Origin: Lentzea aerocolonigenes
GTDB lineage: Bacteria > Actinomycetota > Actinomycetes > Mycobacteriales > Pseudonocardiaceae
Assembly: GCF_000974445.1 (NCBI RefSeq)
Contig: NZ_BBOJ01000001.1
Span: 1-64,000, forward strand
Reading direction: 5' to 3'
DNA: 64,000 nucleotides
In this document: piece after piece, positions 32,543 to 41,618 of the stretch
Numbering within the stretch: position 1 is the first letter of the stretch
Layout of the letters: each line of letters begins with the position of its first letter
The notes under the pieces: model-generated
Told to the model about the DNA's origin: nothing
What the model saw: the letters and a program-made list of their open reading frames with translations, nothing else
The model's database searches: none
Program-made: the position numbers and the translations under genes

Positions 32543-32935
32543 ATGGGGACGATCGAAGTGGTGCTCGGCGACATCACGGCCGAACGGGTGGACGCGATCG
32601 TCACGGCCGCCAACGAGTCGCGGCTGGGCGGCGGCGGGGTGGACGGGGCGATCCACCGCGCGGCCGGGCCGAGGCTCGCGGAGGCCGGGGCGGAGCTGGC
32701 ACCGTGCGAACCGGGGAAGGCGGTGGCCACGCCCGCGTTCGACCGGGAGACCTTCGACGCCCTCCGCAGAAGCACGGCCGCCCCGGTCGAGGGGTGTGGC
32801 GCCGGCTGGCAGTGCACCGCGAACGAGAGGCATGACCGGACCAACGGCGAACGTGACGAACGTCGCCACCAGGTGGCGTTCAAGGACGCGATCGCGGCCG
32901 CTCTCGGTGAAGATCGCGGCTGGTCAGTGCCGTAA
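32543..32935 (+). pseudogene. Macro-domain gene with internal deletion, 130-codon remnant
   Basis: The first 60 residues are an excellent macro domain: [40 protein letters not shown] and the ADP-ribose loop region. After [13 protein letters not shown], where homologues go on with a strand giving VIHTVGP and a second ligand loop, the sequence jumps to [12 protein letters not shown]. That resembles the last helix of the domain. The C-terminal 45 residues have no similarity I can name. An in-frame deletion of roughly 70-80 codons is the simplest reading. ADP-ribosyl hydrolase activity is unlikely. It lies 10 bp before dusB. Confidence 0.65.
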
Positions 32936-32945
32936 CCTGGAGCGC

Positions 32946-34070
32946 GTGCCCGTTCCAGCCACCCTCAAGATCGGCCCGTTCGCCGTCGACCCGCCCGTTG
33001 TGCTCGCGCCCATGGCCGGCATCACCAACGTGGCGTTCCGGCAGCTGTGCCGTCGCTACGGGGCCGGGCTGTACGTCTGCGAGATGATCACGGCGCGGGC
33101 GCTGGTCGAGCGCGACCCGATGACCATGCACATGATCACGTTCGACGAGGACGAGAACCCGCGGTCGATGCAGCTCTACGGCGTCGACCCGCGCAACGTC
33201 GGCGAGGCCACGAAGATGATCGTGGACGAGAACCTCGCCGACCACATGGACATGAACTTCGGCTGTCCCGTGCCCAAGGTGACGCGCAAGGGCGGCGGGG
33301 CCGCGCTGCCGTACAAGCGGGAGCTGTTCCGGCAGATCGTGCGGGCCGCGGTGCGCAACGCCGGGGACATGCCGGTCACCGTGAAGTTCCGCATCGGCAT
33401 CGACGACGACCACCTGACGTACCTCGACGCGGGCCGCATCGCGCAGGACGAGGGCGCACAGGCCGTGGCGCTACACGCGCGCACGGCGTCGCAGCGCTAC
33501 TCCGGCAAGGCGGACTGGACGGCCATCGCCCGGCTCAAGGAAGCCGTGACGAGCATTCCGGTGCTGGGCAACGGGGACATCTTCAGCGCCCAGGACGCGC
33601 TCGACATGGTCGCCGAGACCGGGTGCGACGGCGTGGTCGTCGGGCGCGGCTGCCTCGGGCGGCCCTGGTTGTTCCGCGACCTGCAGGCGGCGTTCCGCGG
33701 TGAGCCGATTCCCGAGGGGCCGACGCTCGGCGAGGTCGCCGAGGTCCTGCGCACGCACGCCGAGCTCCTCGCCGCCCACGACGGCGAGCACAAGGGCCTG
33801 CGGGACCTGCGCAAGCACATGGCCTGGTACTGGCACGGCTTCCCGGTCGGCGGGGACACGCGGCGCGCGTTCGCCATGGTGTCGAGCCTTCAGGAGCTGG
33901 ACGACCTCATCGGCAAGCTCGACAAGGACGTGCCGTTCCCCGTGAACGCCGAGGGGCCGCGCGGCAGGCAGGGGTCCGCCGCCAAGGTCGTGCTGCCGGA
34001 GGGGTGGCTCGACGACCCCGAGGACGCGACGGTTCCGGCGGGCGCGGACGTGATGCACTCCGGTGGCTGA
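32946..34070 (+). CDS. dusB: tRNA-dihydrouridine synthase (DusB type), 374 aa
   Basis: An FMN enzyme reducing uridines in tRNA D-loops. Family motifs are clear: VVLAPMAGITNVAFRQLCRR, DMNFGCPVPKVTRKGGGAAL with the catalytic Cys, MPVTVKFRIG, VALHARTASQRYSGKADW, PVLGNGDIFSAQDAL, and VVVGRGCLGRPWLFRDL. The RNA-binding C-terminal helical part follows (LRDLRKHMAWYWHGFPVGGD). The GTG start (VPVPATLKIG) is the family start. It overlaps the next gene by 8 bp. Confidence 0.95.
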   Translation: MPVPATLKIGPFAVDPPVVLAPMAGITNVAFRQLCRRYGAGLYVCEMITARALVERDPMTMHMITFDEDENPRSMQLYGVDPRNVGEATKMIVDENLADHMDMNFGCPVPKVTRKGGGAALPYKRELFRQIVRAAVRNAGDMPVTVKFRIGIDDDHLTYLDAGRIAQDEGAQAVALHARTASQRYSGKADWTAIARLKEAVTSIPVLGNGDIFSAQDALDMVAETGCDGVVVGRGCLGRPWLFRDLQAAFRGEPIPEGPTLGEVAEVLRTHAELLAAHDGEHKGLRDLRKHMAWYWHGFPVGGDTRRAFAMVSSLQELDDLIGKLDKDVPFPVNAEGPRGRQGSAAKVVLPEGWLDDPEDATVPAGADVMHSGG

Positions 34071-34515
34071 ACGCGTCGCGGTTCTCCTCGCCTGCATCGC
34101 GCTCCTCGCGGGTTGCGCGGGTCCTGTCGCGGGTACGGCGCGCCCGGTCCAGCTGAGCGACGGCGACCGCGCCAAGTTCAAGGAGTTCTACGAACGCCTC
34201 AACAAGGCGGGCGACACGAGCGCGTCCGAGCAGCAGAAGCTGTTGAAGGACACCCAGCACCCCGACTTCCGGCAGAAGACGTGCGACCTGCGCGGGGCGA
34301 CGATCAAGGTCGAGCCGACCTGGTCGACGCTTCGGGTGGACGCCGACTGGGCACCCCCTGGCGAAAAGGCCCATCCGCGTGGGGACGTCTACGTCGTGGC
34401 GGTCACGGTCACGCTGCGGCAGGAGGACGCGGTGATCGGCAGCCAGATCGGATCGCTGCACGTGGTGCTCCTGGAGGACCAGGTGTTCGGGTTCGCGCCC
34501 TGCCTCGGTGGCTGA
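34063..34515 (+). CDS. Small lipoprotein of unknown function, 150 aa
   Basis: A lipobox LLAGC lies in the signal MAERVAVLLACIALLAGC, so the mature protein is tethered to the outer face of the membrane. The rest has a helical part (DRAKFKEFYERLNKAGDTSA) and a beta part (VYVVAVTVTLRQEDAVIGSQ). Two late cysteines (KTCDL, FAPCLGG) may form a disulfide. The GTG start overlaps the dusB end; translation is probably coupled. Confidence 0.75.
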   Translation: MAERVAVLLACIALLAGCAGPVAGTARPVQLSDGDRAKFKEFYERLNKAGDTSASEQQKLLKDTQHPDFRQKTCDLRGATIKVEPTWSTLRVDADWAPPGEKAHPRGDVYVVAVTVTLRQEDAVIGSQIGSLHVVLLEDQVFGFAPCLGG

Positions 34516-34656
34516 ACGGGTTGTTGATCATCCCAGCTCACTGGATCGGAGCAGCTGACGGTCAACCGGACGGGGGAAATCCCGGTTCCACGTGTCCTTC
34601 TAGCTCAAGCGTCGCCTCCTGGGAGACGACACCTGGCAAGTAAGGAGGTGACCGCG

Positions 34657-35505
34657 ATGACCGCGCTGCGACCCGAGATCGCAGAGACCCAGCAGTCCGA
34701 CGCCAGCGTCGACAAGCAGGGTCCCGGGCTTGTCGGGCTGCACGAGTCCATCGCGACGTTGCTCGCCTCTCGCGGCCAGTGGCGCCAGGCGTACCAGCAC
34801 CTGCGTTCCGCCCTCGACCTCGTCCACGCCGACCAGGACGAGGAGCCGCAGGTTCCCGAACAGCTGCGCCGCGAGGTCGACCGGCTGCGCAGGGAGCACG
34901 CGGAGGCCCGCGAACAGAGCCTGCGCGACAGCCTCACCGACTCCTACAACCGCCGCTACCTCGACCAGCGGCTGATGGGCCTGCTCACCGAGCACGGCGC
35001 GTGCCGGCACGGGCTCGCCATCGCGTTGATCGACCTCGACTGGTTCAAGCAGGTCAACGACAGCTTCGGCCACCTGCTCGGCGACCGCGTGCTGCAACGC
35101 GTGGTGGAGCTGCTCCAGCAGGACCTCCCAGAGGACGCCTTCTGCGCCCGCTACGGCGGCGAGGAGTTCGTGCTCGTGCTCCCGCGGGTGGACGCGGCGA
35201 CGGCCGTGGAGATCGCCGAGGCGGCCAGGGAACGTGTCGAGCGTCACCCGTGGCAGGAGATCGCGCCGGGGCTGCGCGTGACCGTCAGCGCGGGCCTCGC
35301 GTACGAGCCGCCCGCGGACGAGGCGCCGGAACGTCCGGCGGTCGGCGCCGAGCAACAGCTGCTGCGGGCCGACAGCCTCCTCTACACGGCCAAGCAGTCG
35401 GGACGCAACGCGGTGGCGTACCGTGCGGACGGACGGGTTCGCCTCGCCGGTGCGGCGAGTGGTCGGCGTGCCATCACCGAGACACGTGTTCTCGGTTACT
35501 ACTGA
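34657..35505 (+). CDS. GGDEF-domain diguanylate cyclase, 282 aa
   Basis: Makes cyclic di-GMP from GTP. The active-site loop is GGEEF in ARYGGEEFVLVLP (about residue 165). Other GGDEF-domain stretches are DSLTDSYNRRYLDQRLMGLL, LIDLDWFKQVNDSFGHLLGD with metal-binding Asp, and VTVSAGLAYE. No RxxD inhibitory site stands five residues before the loop, so feedback inhibition is unlikely. The N-terminal 90 residues are helical, TPR-like (GQWRQAYQHLRSALDLVHAD). No membrane segment, so cytoplasmic. AAGGAGG (34642-34648) fixes the ATG at 34657. Confidence 0.9.
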   Translation: MTALRPEIAETQQSDASVDKQGPGLVGLHESIATLLASRGQWRQAYQHLRSALDLVHADQDEEPQVPEQLRREVDRLRREHAEAREQSLRDSLTDSYNRRYLDQRLMGLLTEHGACRHGLAIALIDLDWFKQVNDSFGHLLGDRVLQRVVELLQQDLPEDAFCARYGGEEFVLVLPRVDAATAVEIAEAARERVERHPWQEIAPGLRVTVSAGLAYEPPADEAPERPAVGAEQQLLRADSLLYTAKQSGRNAVAYRADGRVRLAGAASGRRAITETRVLGYY

Positions 35506-35713
35506 GTGAGCTGGCTCACCCGTTCAGGGCAGACGGACTGCGCAGAATCGCGTACAGATCAAATCCGTATCACCCGGAGTGGTCGTCAGAAGTCGGCTAC
35601 ATCCGTAGTATCGCGGGCGCAACTGACACGCCGGTGATGCAACCCTTGTGTCCCGGTCGTCGTCAACTCGTAATGACGAACCGCTTTTGCTTCTGACCCA
35701 GAAGGGAGATTGG

Positions 35714-38700
35714 GTGCCCGACGACCCCCGACGTGGCGGCCCCTCTTCCCGTGGTGATCAGGACCCCCAGCACGACCAGCCGACCGGCCGTAGACGTCGC
35801 TCGATGGAAGGCTCTGGGGGCCTGAGCGTCTCGGACCTCATCGAGCAGCACAGCAGGACGAACATCCCCCGACCCGTCCCGCCAGGCTCGCCCGAAGCAC
35901 CCACGACAGGCAGGCGCGCCCTGCCGGACCCACCCGCTACGGGCAGGCGTGCACTGCCCGACCCACCCGCACCGCAGGCTCCGCGGCAGCAGCCACCCGC
36001 GGCTCACCGTCCTGGTGAGCAGACGGGCACGCGCCCGCGGCCTCCCGCGGCGGAACCACCGCAGAACTTCACCGGTGAGCAGACCGGCAGGCGCCGTCGT
36101 CCGGACGCGCCCGCCGAGCAGACCGGCACCCGGCCCAGCCATCCCGGCGAGCAGACCGGCCAGCGTCCACGACCGGACGCGACGGGGATGCAGCGCCGCC
36201 CGGCACCGGGTGAACAGCCAGTCCGGCGCCCCGAAGCGGACGTGACCGGTACGAGGCGACGTCCCGCGCCCGGCGAGATGGGGCCGGGCGGCACTCCGCC
36301 GCGCAGGCTCGCTCCCGGCGACGCACCGTCGTCCAACGGCATCCCGCGCCCGCCCGCACCCGGCGAGGTCACGTCCAACGGCATGCCGAGGCCCGGCGAC
36401 CCGCGCCGGATGCCTCTCGGCGACGGCCCGCGGCGTCCCGCGCCCGGTGGAGCGCCCGAGGCGAACGGCATGCCGAGCGGCACGCTGCGCCGGCCCGCAC
36501 CCGACGTGAACGGTGCACCGCCGCGCAGGCTCGCTCCTGGCGACGCACCGTCGTTGAACGGCATCCCGCGGCCGCCCGCTCCTGGTGAGCCGACGGCCAA
36601 CGGCGTCCCGCGCCACCCGTCGCCTGGTGACGGCACCGCCAACGGCATGCCCCGCCCGCCGAAGCCCGGCGAGCCGACTGCCAACGGCATGCCCCGCCCG
36701 CCCAAACCGGGCGAGCCCACGGCCAACGGCATGCCGCGCCCGCCGAAGCCCGGCGACGCGAACGGCATGCCCAGGCCACCGGCCGACCCGACGGCGAACG
36801 GCCTCCCGCGTCCCCCCGCACCCGGTGGAGCGCCGGACGGCCCAGCACCTCGGCGACTCCTGGCCGGCGACGCACCGTCGTCGAACACGATCGCCCGTCC
36901 TCCCGCCCCCGGCGAGGGGCGGCCCATGCCCCCGAACGGGGACGTGACCGGCAGGCAGCCGATGCCGTCGCGCGCGGAGTCCAGCGGACCCCGCCCGATG
37001 CCCCCGCGGGCGGAGTCGAGCGGTCCCCGCCCGATGCCCGCAGCGGGCATCTCGAACCGGCTCGGTGCGGCACCCGAGGGCGAGGAGCCCCAGGACGGGC
37101 CGGGCCCCGAAGCCACCCAGATCGCCTCGGCGGCGGGTGTGGCCAAGGTCGAGAAGCGCGAAGAGATGGACCCGACGTGCCTCACCACCGAGATGGAGGC
37201 CATCGGTGAGGACGTGAAGAAGCGTCGCGAGGTCGACCACACCCTCGCGCGGTTCTCCGCGGTGCACGACGAGCTGCTCGAGCAGGAGCGCCAGCGCAAG
37301 GAGCGGCGCGCCAAGCTCATGCCGTGGGTCAAGGACGAGGACGATCTCGAAGAGGCGACGCAGTTCGCCGACCCGGTCGTGCTCGACAGCGAAGAGGACG
37401 CCGAGCCGCGGATCACCGGCCGCACGCCCCAGCAGCGCAAGTTGATGCGCGGCGCCAAGGTCGGGGCGATCGCCGCCGCGGCCGTGGTGTTCGCGGCGAG
37501 CGGCGTCAGCTGGACCGCGACGAAGTGGGCCAACTCCAAGCTCACGCAGATCGACGCGCTCGGCGGCAACACGCAGGCCGTGCAGCAGGCGGAGAAGCAG
37601 CGCGGTGACGAGAACTTCCTGCTCGTCGGCTCGGACACCAGGGCGGGCGCGAAGCCCGAGGACCACGTCGGCACCCAGGCCAAGGAGGGTGGCGCGCGGT
37701 CGGACGTGATCATGCTCGCGCACATCCCCGCGGACCGGAAGCGCATGGTGATCGTCTCGCTGCCGCGGGACGTGCGGGTCGACCGGCCGACGTGCAACCA
37801 GTGGAACCCGGACACCGGGCAGTACGGCGGCCCGCTGGCGCCGGAGACAGAGGTCATGGCGAACTCCGTCTACAACGACGGTGGGCCCAAGTGCGTGGCC
37901 AACATGATGACCCAGCTGTCCGGCCTCAACATCAACCACTTCGTCAGCATCGACTTCGCCGGTTTCCGCGAGATGTCGACGGCGATCGGCGGTGTGCAGA
38001 TCTGCACGCCCAAGGCGATCAAGGACGACGAGCTCGGCGTGGTGCTCGACAAGCCGGGCAAGTACACCCTCAAGGGCGACCAGGCCCTGTCGTACGTGCG
38101 CGCCCGCAAGGTCGCGGGTGACGTCGGCGGCGACTTCGACCGCATCAAGCGGCAGCAGGGTTTCCTGTCGGCGATGCTGCGCCAGGCGTTGTCGAACGAG
38201 GTGCTGCTGAGCCCGACCAAGCTCAACAACTTCATCAACGCCCTCACGAAGTCCACGGCCGGCGACAACATCGACGTCGCCTCGCTGCTGGATCTCGCGA
38301 ACTCGTTGCAGAGCCTCGATGCCGGCCGCGTCTCGTTCGTGACGATGCCGCACTGGACGGACGAGGGTCCGACGAAGTCCAACGACGACAACATCGAGCG
38401 ACTGCGGAACGACGACGTCAAGAAGCTGTTCCAGACGATCATCGACGGAACGCCTCTGCCGCAGGAGAAGCCGGCCGAGCAGACGCCGGGTGACGCCAAC
38501 ACTCCGGCCAAGCCCGGTTCGGTGATCGACCCCAAGCAGGTCACGATCCAGCTGTTCAACGGCAACCCGGCCGGCAACCGGGCCGCGAACCTGGCGGCCA
38601 ACGCCCTGCAGCAGAAGGGATTCCAGATCTCGAGCAGGGGCGAGGCACCGGAGCGGTCCACGAAGACCACGATCAAGTTCGCGAAGGGCCGCGAGGACTG

Positions 38701-38908
38701 GGCGGCGACGCTCAAGGCCGCCGTGCCCAGCGCGGAACTGGTGGAGGCACCCGAGATGGGCGGCGCGGTGCTGCTCACGATCGGCTCCAGCTTCGACGAG
38801 GAGATCGTGACACCTCAGCCGGGAACGCAGGGACAGACCCAGAACCCGAACCAGACCACCGGGAAGCTGGACGTCGTGAACGCGGCGCAGGACCCCTGCG
38901 CGAAGTGA
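35714..38908 (+). CDS. LytR-CpsA-Psr (LCP) family cell-wall ligase with long proline-rich N-terminus, 1064 aa
   Basis: LCP enzymes attach anionic glycopolymers (arabinogalactan or teichoic-acid type) to peptidoglycan. Residues 1-500 are cytoplasmic low-complexity sequence dominated by units such as PRPPAPGE, TANGMPRPP and RRLAPGDAPSSNGI. A charged stretch follows, then one transmembrane helix about 578-605 (GAIAAAAVVFAASGVSW). The LCP domain is about 633-800 (NFLLVGSDTRAG, SDVIMLAHIPADRKRMVIVS, LPRDVRVDRP), and a LytR_C domain about 943-1036 (VTIQLFNGNPAGNRAANLAA). The GTG start is preceded by GAAGGGAG. Extreme N-terminal length is unusual and suggests a phosphorylated or scaffold-binding tail. 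Confidence 0.9.
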   Translation: MPDDPRRGGPSSRGDQDPQHDQPTGRRRRSMEGSGGLSVSDLIEQHSRTNIPRPVPPGSPEAPTTGRRALPDPPATGRRALPDPPAPQAPRQQPPAAHRPGEQTGTRPRPPAAEPPQNFTGEQTGRRRRPDAPAEQTGTRPSHPGEQTGQRPRPDATGMQRRPAPGEQPVRRPEADVTGTRRRPAPGEMGPGGTPPRRLAPGDAPSSNGIPRPPAPGEVTSNGMPRPGDPRRMPLGDGPRRPAPGGAPEANGMPSGTLRRPAPDVNGAPPRRLAPGDAPSLNGIPRPPAPGEPTANGVPRHPSPGDGTANGMPRPPKPGEPTANGMPRPPKPGEPTANGMPRPPKPGDANGMPRPPADPTANGLPRPPAPGGAPDGPAPRRLLAGDAPSSNTIARPPAPGEGRPMPPNGDVTGRQPMPSRAESSGPRPMPPRAESSGPRPMPAAGISNRLGAAPEGEEPQDGPGPEATQIASAAGVAKVEKREEMDPTCLTTEMEAIGEDVKKRREVDHTLARFSAVHDELLEQERQRKERRAKLMPWVKDEDDLEEATQFADPVVLDSEEDAEPRITGRTPQQRKLMRGAKVGAIAAAAVVFAASGVSWTATKWANSKLTQIDALGGNTQAVQQAEKQRGDENFLLVGSDTRAGAKPEDHVGTQAKEGGARSDVIMLAHIPADRKRMVIVSLPRDVRVDRPTCNQWNPDTGQYGGPLAPETEVMANSVYNDGGPKCVANMMTQLSGLNINHFVSIDFAGFREMSTAIGGVQICTPKAIKDDELGVVLDKPGKYTLKGDQALSYVRARKVAGDVGGDFDRIKRQQGFLSAMLRQALSNEVLLSPTKLNNFINALTKSTAGDNIDVASLLDLANSLQSLDAGRVSFVTMPHWTDEGPTKSNDDNIERLRNDDVKKLFQTIIDGTPLPQEKPAEQTPGDANTPAKPGSVIDPKQVTIQLFNGNPAGNRAANLAANALQQKGFQISSRGEAPERSTKTTIKFAKGREDWAATLKAAVPSAELVEAPEMGGAVLLTIGSSFDEEIVTPQPGTQGQTQNPNQTTGKLDVVNAAQDPCAK

Positions 38909-38918
38909 TTCGCCTGGG

Positions 38919-38940
38919 GTTCACCTGCGGTTCATCCTGG
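38919..38940 (+). promoter_or_regulatory. PHO box upstream of phoU
   Basis: Two adjacent 11-bp direct repeats, GTTCACCTGCG and GTTCATCCTGG, match the actinobacterial PhoP-binding unit (GTTCACC-type heptamers every 11 bp). The site ends 40 bp before the phoU start. Confidence 0.8.
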
Positions 38941-38980
38941 AATGTCGCTGGCGAGGGGGTCGGGACGTAGGCTGAGCGCC

Positions 38981-39646
38981 ATGCGCGAGGCCTACCACGA
39001 CCAGCTAGAACAGCTCGCCGACCGACTGGCCGACATGACCGGCATGGTCGCCGAGGCGATGGAGAACGCCACCGCTGCCCTGCTGCAGGCCGACCTCGGT
39101 CTCGCGGAGCAGGTCATCAGCGGTGACCAGAAGGTCGACGACATCCGCTCCAGCATCGAGGAGCAGTCGTACGCGCTGCTCGCGTTGCAGGCGCCGGTCG
39201 CGACGGACCTGCGCACCGTGCTCGCGGTGATCCACGCCGCCGAGAGCGTCGAGCGCATGGGTGACCTCGCGCTGCACGTGGCCAAGGCCGCGCGGCGCCG
39301 TCACCCGGCGTCGGCGGTGCCGGAGGACGTCCAGCCGTACTTCGCCGAGATGGGCCAGATCGCGGTCAAGCTCGCCAAGGAAGCGGCGGAGATCATCCGC
39401 AACAAGGACGTCGACCGCGCCCGCAACCTCGAGGACGAGGACGACGCGATGGACGACATCCACCGCCACCTGTTCTCGGTGATCATGGACAAGGAGTGGC
39501 AGCACGGCGTCGCCTCCGCGGTGGACACGACGCTGCTCGGCCGCTTCTACGAGCGCTACGGCGACCACGCCGTGTCGGTCGCCAAGCGCACGGTCTTCGT
39601 CGTCACCGGCCGGATGCCCGGCTACGGCGGCGACGAGAACCTCTGA
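38981..39646 (+). CDS. phoU: Phosphate transport regulator PhoU, 221 aa
   Basis: PhoU damps the phosphate two-component response and the Pst transporter. It has two three-helix repeats: MREAYHDQLEQLADRLADMT, GDQKVDDIRSSIEEQS and LAVIHAAESVERMGDLALHV in the first, then EDEDDAMDDIHRHLFSVIMD and FYERYGDHAVSVAKRTVFVV in the second. Metal-binding ExxxD motifs are in ESVERMGD and ERYGD. The length is normal. A PHO box lies 40 bp upstream. The pst operon is convergent with it, about 1 kb away. Confidence 0.95.
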   Translation: MREAYHDQLEQLADRLADMTGMVAEAMENATAALLQADLGLAEQVISGDQKVDDIRSSIEEQSYALLALQAPVATDLRTVLAVIHAAESVERMGDLALHVAKAARRRHPASAVPEDVQPYFAEMGQIAVKLAKEAAEIIRNKDVDRARNLEDEDDAMDDIHRHLFSVIMDKEWQHGVASAVDTTLLGRFYERYGDHAVSVAKRTVFVVTGRMPGYGGDENL

Positions 39647-39660
39647 TGCCGCATTAGTTC

Positions 39661-40821
39661 CTAACGAAACTGCCCATCGCGTTCTGCCGCGAGCTCCGGA
39701 TCGGCGTAGGCCTCGGAGAACTCGGCGAGCACGGTGGGCAGTTCCTCGTCCCACGCCGCCCGCGCCTCGTCACGCGGCAGATTCCGGGCGTCCACGGTGA
39801 AGTAGGCCCACGCCCGCACGATCTCCGGAAACAACGCGAGGTCCTCTTCGGACACGTGCAGGCGGGCGGCCACGTTCAGGATCAGCACCGCCGTGAGCGA
39901 CGCCGGCCCGTACACCACGGGATCCCGGTTCTGCTCGACCGCGGCACCAACGACGATCTCCGCGAACGCCCGTGCGGCCTCGACGTCGGCGATCCCGTGC
40001 TCTGAAGCCAGGAACGCCTCCACCACCTCGTCCGTCCTTTCCGGACTGATGGTGGCGATCTCGTACTCGTCGGGCACCAGCACGCTCACGCGCGCGTCGG
40101 CCAGGGCGATCAGCTGGACGGGGTGCCGCACGTCCTCCTCGCCCATCAGGCCCTCTTCGGCCTCCTCGTCGGGCCCGTCCGCCCAGAACTGCTCGATGTC
40201 GGGCCACACGCGGTCGTAGACGTCGCTGGCGCTCAACGGCGTGATGGTGTCCTGGAACGCGCCGGGCGTCGAGGCGATCATGTCCTCCAGCAACGCCACG
40301 GTGCCCTCGTCCGGCGTGTGGAACAGCTCGATGGCGGTCGCGCCGAGCACCGGCTGGCGCATGAAGAGCACGGTCTCCCCGACACCGACGCGCTCCTGGG
40401 TGAACGCGACGACCTCCACGTCTCCCAACAGGTTCGTGACGAGGAAGGCGTCACGGAAGTCCGCAACGGTGCCGGCGACGTACCACGACGGCTCGGCGGC
40501 ACCGCGTGCCGCAACGGTTTCCGCGGCCTCGAACGCGGCCTTCCGGTGCTCCGCGGAACCCACACCGGACAGCGCGCGCAACGCGGTGAGCGCCGCCGGG
40601 TCGTCCATCGCGGCGAGTGCGTCGACCAACGGCGCGTGGCCGGATCCGGCGAGCCAGAGCGTGGCGTAGAGCTCGCTCGCCCAGGCGTCCGCGAGCAGCC
40701 AGGACTCCGAACGCAGCGCGGCCGCCGACTCGAGCAACGCCCCGTACGGGGACTGCTGCTCGGGCCTGCGGCCGGGTGCCTTGCCTTGCTTCTTCTTGCG
40801 GGACTTGCTCTGCGGACTCAC
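39661..40821 (-). CDS. Conserved-looking protein following pstB, 386 aa
   Basis: Family not recognised. The N-terminus is basic (SPQSKSRKKKQGKAPGRR). The rest is helical and acidic, with ALRSESWLLADAWASELYAT, VVAFTQERVGVGETVLFMRQ and ERTDEVVEAFLASEHGIADV. It is read in the same direction as pstB, 10 bp after its stop, so it may ride on the pst transcript. Its 3' end meets phoU with 14 bp between. The GTG at 40821 is preferred over the TTG two codons earlier. Confidence 0.65.
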   Translation of the reverse strand: MSPQSKSRKKKQGKAPGRRPEQQSPYGALLESAAALRSESWLLADAWASELYATLWLAGSGHAPLVDALAAMDDPAALTALRALSGVGSAEHRKAAFEAAETVAARGAAEPSWYVAGTVADFRDAFLVTNLLGDVEVVAFTQERVGVGETVLFMRQPVLGATAIELFHTPDEGTVALLEDMIASTPGAFQDTITPLSASDVYDRVWPDIEQFWADGPDEEAEEGLMGEEDVRHPVQLIALADARVSVLVPDEYEIATISPERTDEVVEAFLASEHGIADVEAARAFAEIVVGAAVEQNRDPVVYGPASLTAVLILNVAARLHVSEEDLALFPEIVRAWAYFTVDARNLPRDEARAAWDEELPTVLAEFSEAYADPELAAERDGQFR

Positions 40822-40831
40822 CCGCAAGAAT

Positions 40832-41608
40832 CTAGCCGAACCGGCCCGAGATGTAGTCCTCGGTCGCCTTCTGGCCGGGGTTCGAGAAGATCTTCTCGGT
40901 GTCGTCCACCTCGATCAGCTGTCCGGGCTGACCGACACCCAGCAGGTTGAAGAACGCGGTCTGGTCGGACACGCGCGCGGCCTGCTGCATGTTGTGAGTC
41001 ACGATGACGATCGTGTACTCCTTCTTCAGCTCCGTGATCAGGTCCTCGATCGCCAGCGTGGAGATCGGGTCCAGGGCCGAGCAGGGCTCGTCCATGAGCA
41101 GCACGTCGGGCTGCACCGCGATGGCACGCGCGATGCACAGACGCTGCTGCTGACCACCGGAGAGGCCGCCACCCGGCTTGTCGAGGCGGTCCTTGACCTC
41201 GTTCCAGAGGTTGGCGCCGCGCAACGAGCGCTCCGCCACCTCGTCGAGCTTCTTCTTGTCCTTCACGCCCGCGAGCCGCAGACCCGCCACCACGTTGTCG
41301 CGAATGGACATCGTGGGGAACGGGTTCGGCCGCTGGAACACCATGCCGATGGTGCGGCGCACCTCGACCGGGTCCACAGTGGACGCGTAGATGTCCTCGC
41401 CGTCGAGCAGCACCTTGCCCTCGACGCGCGCGCCGGGCGCGACCTCGTGCATGCGGTTGAGCGACCGCAGCACCGTCGACTTGCCGCAACCGGAGGGGCC
41501 GATGAACGCGGTCACGTTCTTCGGCGGCACCGCGAGCGAGACGTTCTCGACGGCGTGGAACTTGCCGTAGAAGAGGTTCAGGTCCTTGATGTCGAGTCGC
41601 TTGGCCAT
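40832..41608 (-). CDS. pstB: Phosphate ABC transporter ATPase PstB, 258 aa
   Basis: Energises high-affinity phosphate uptake. Walker [10 protein letters not shown], signature [15 protein letters not shown], Walker [16 protein letters not shown] and the switch [13 protein letters not shown] are all present. ETGAP-like pairing with PstA by position: it follows pstA by 10 bp on the same strand. Length is standard. Confidence 0.97.
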   Translation of the reverse strand: MAKRLDIKDLNLFYGKFHAVENVSLAVPPKNVTAFIGPSGCGKSTVLRSLNRMHEVAPGARVEGKVLLDGEDIYASTVDPVEVRRTIGMVFQRPNPFPTMSIRDNVVAGLRLAGVKDKKKLDEVAERSLRGANLWNEVKDRLDKPGGGLSGGQQQRLCIARAIAVQPDVLLMDEPCSALDPISTLAIEDLITELKKEYTIVIVTHNMQQAARVSDQTAFFNLLGVGQPGQLIEVDDTEKIFSNPGQKATEDYISGRFG

Positions 41609-41618
41609 GTCCGCCCGC

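Noticed and set aside
32484..32945. Longer dusB start reaching back over the macro-domain remnant
   Set aside because: The DusB family begins at about VPVPATLKIG; the upstream part is the macro-domain gene read in another frame.
34516..34656. Riboswitch (c-di-GMP or other) in front of the GGDEF gene
   Set aside because: Some short hairpins and a purine-rich stretch are seen, but no match to a known riboswitch core could be aligned by eye.
35663..38353. 896-codon minus-strand open frame
   Set aside because: Antisense of the LCP gene, whose domains are clear on the plus strand.
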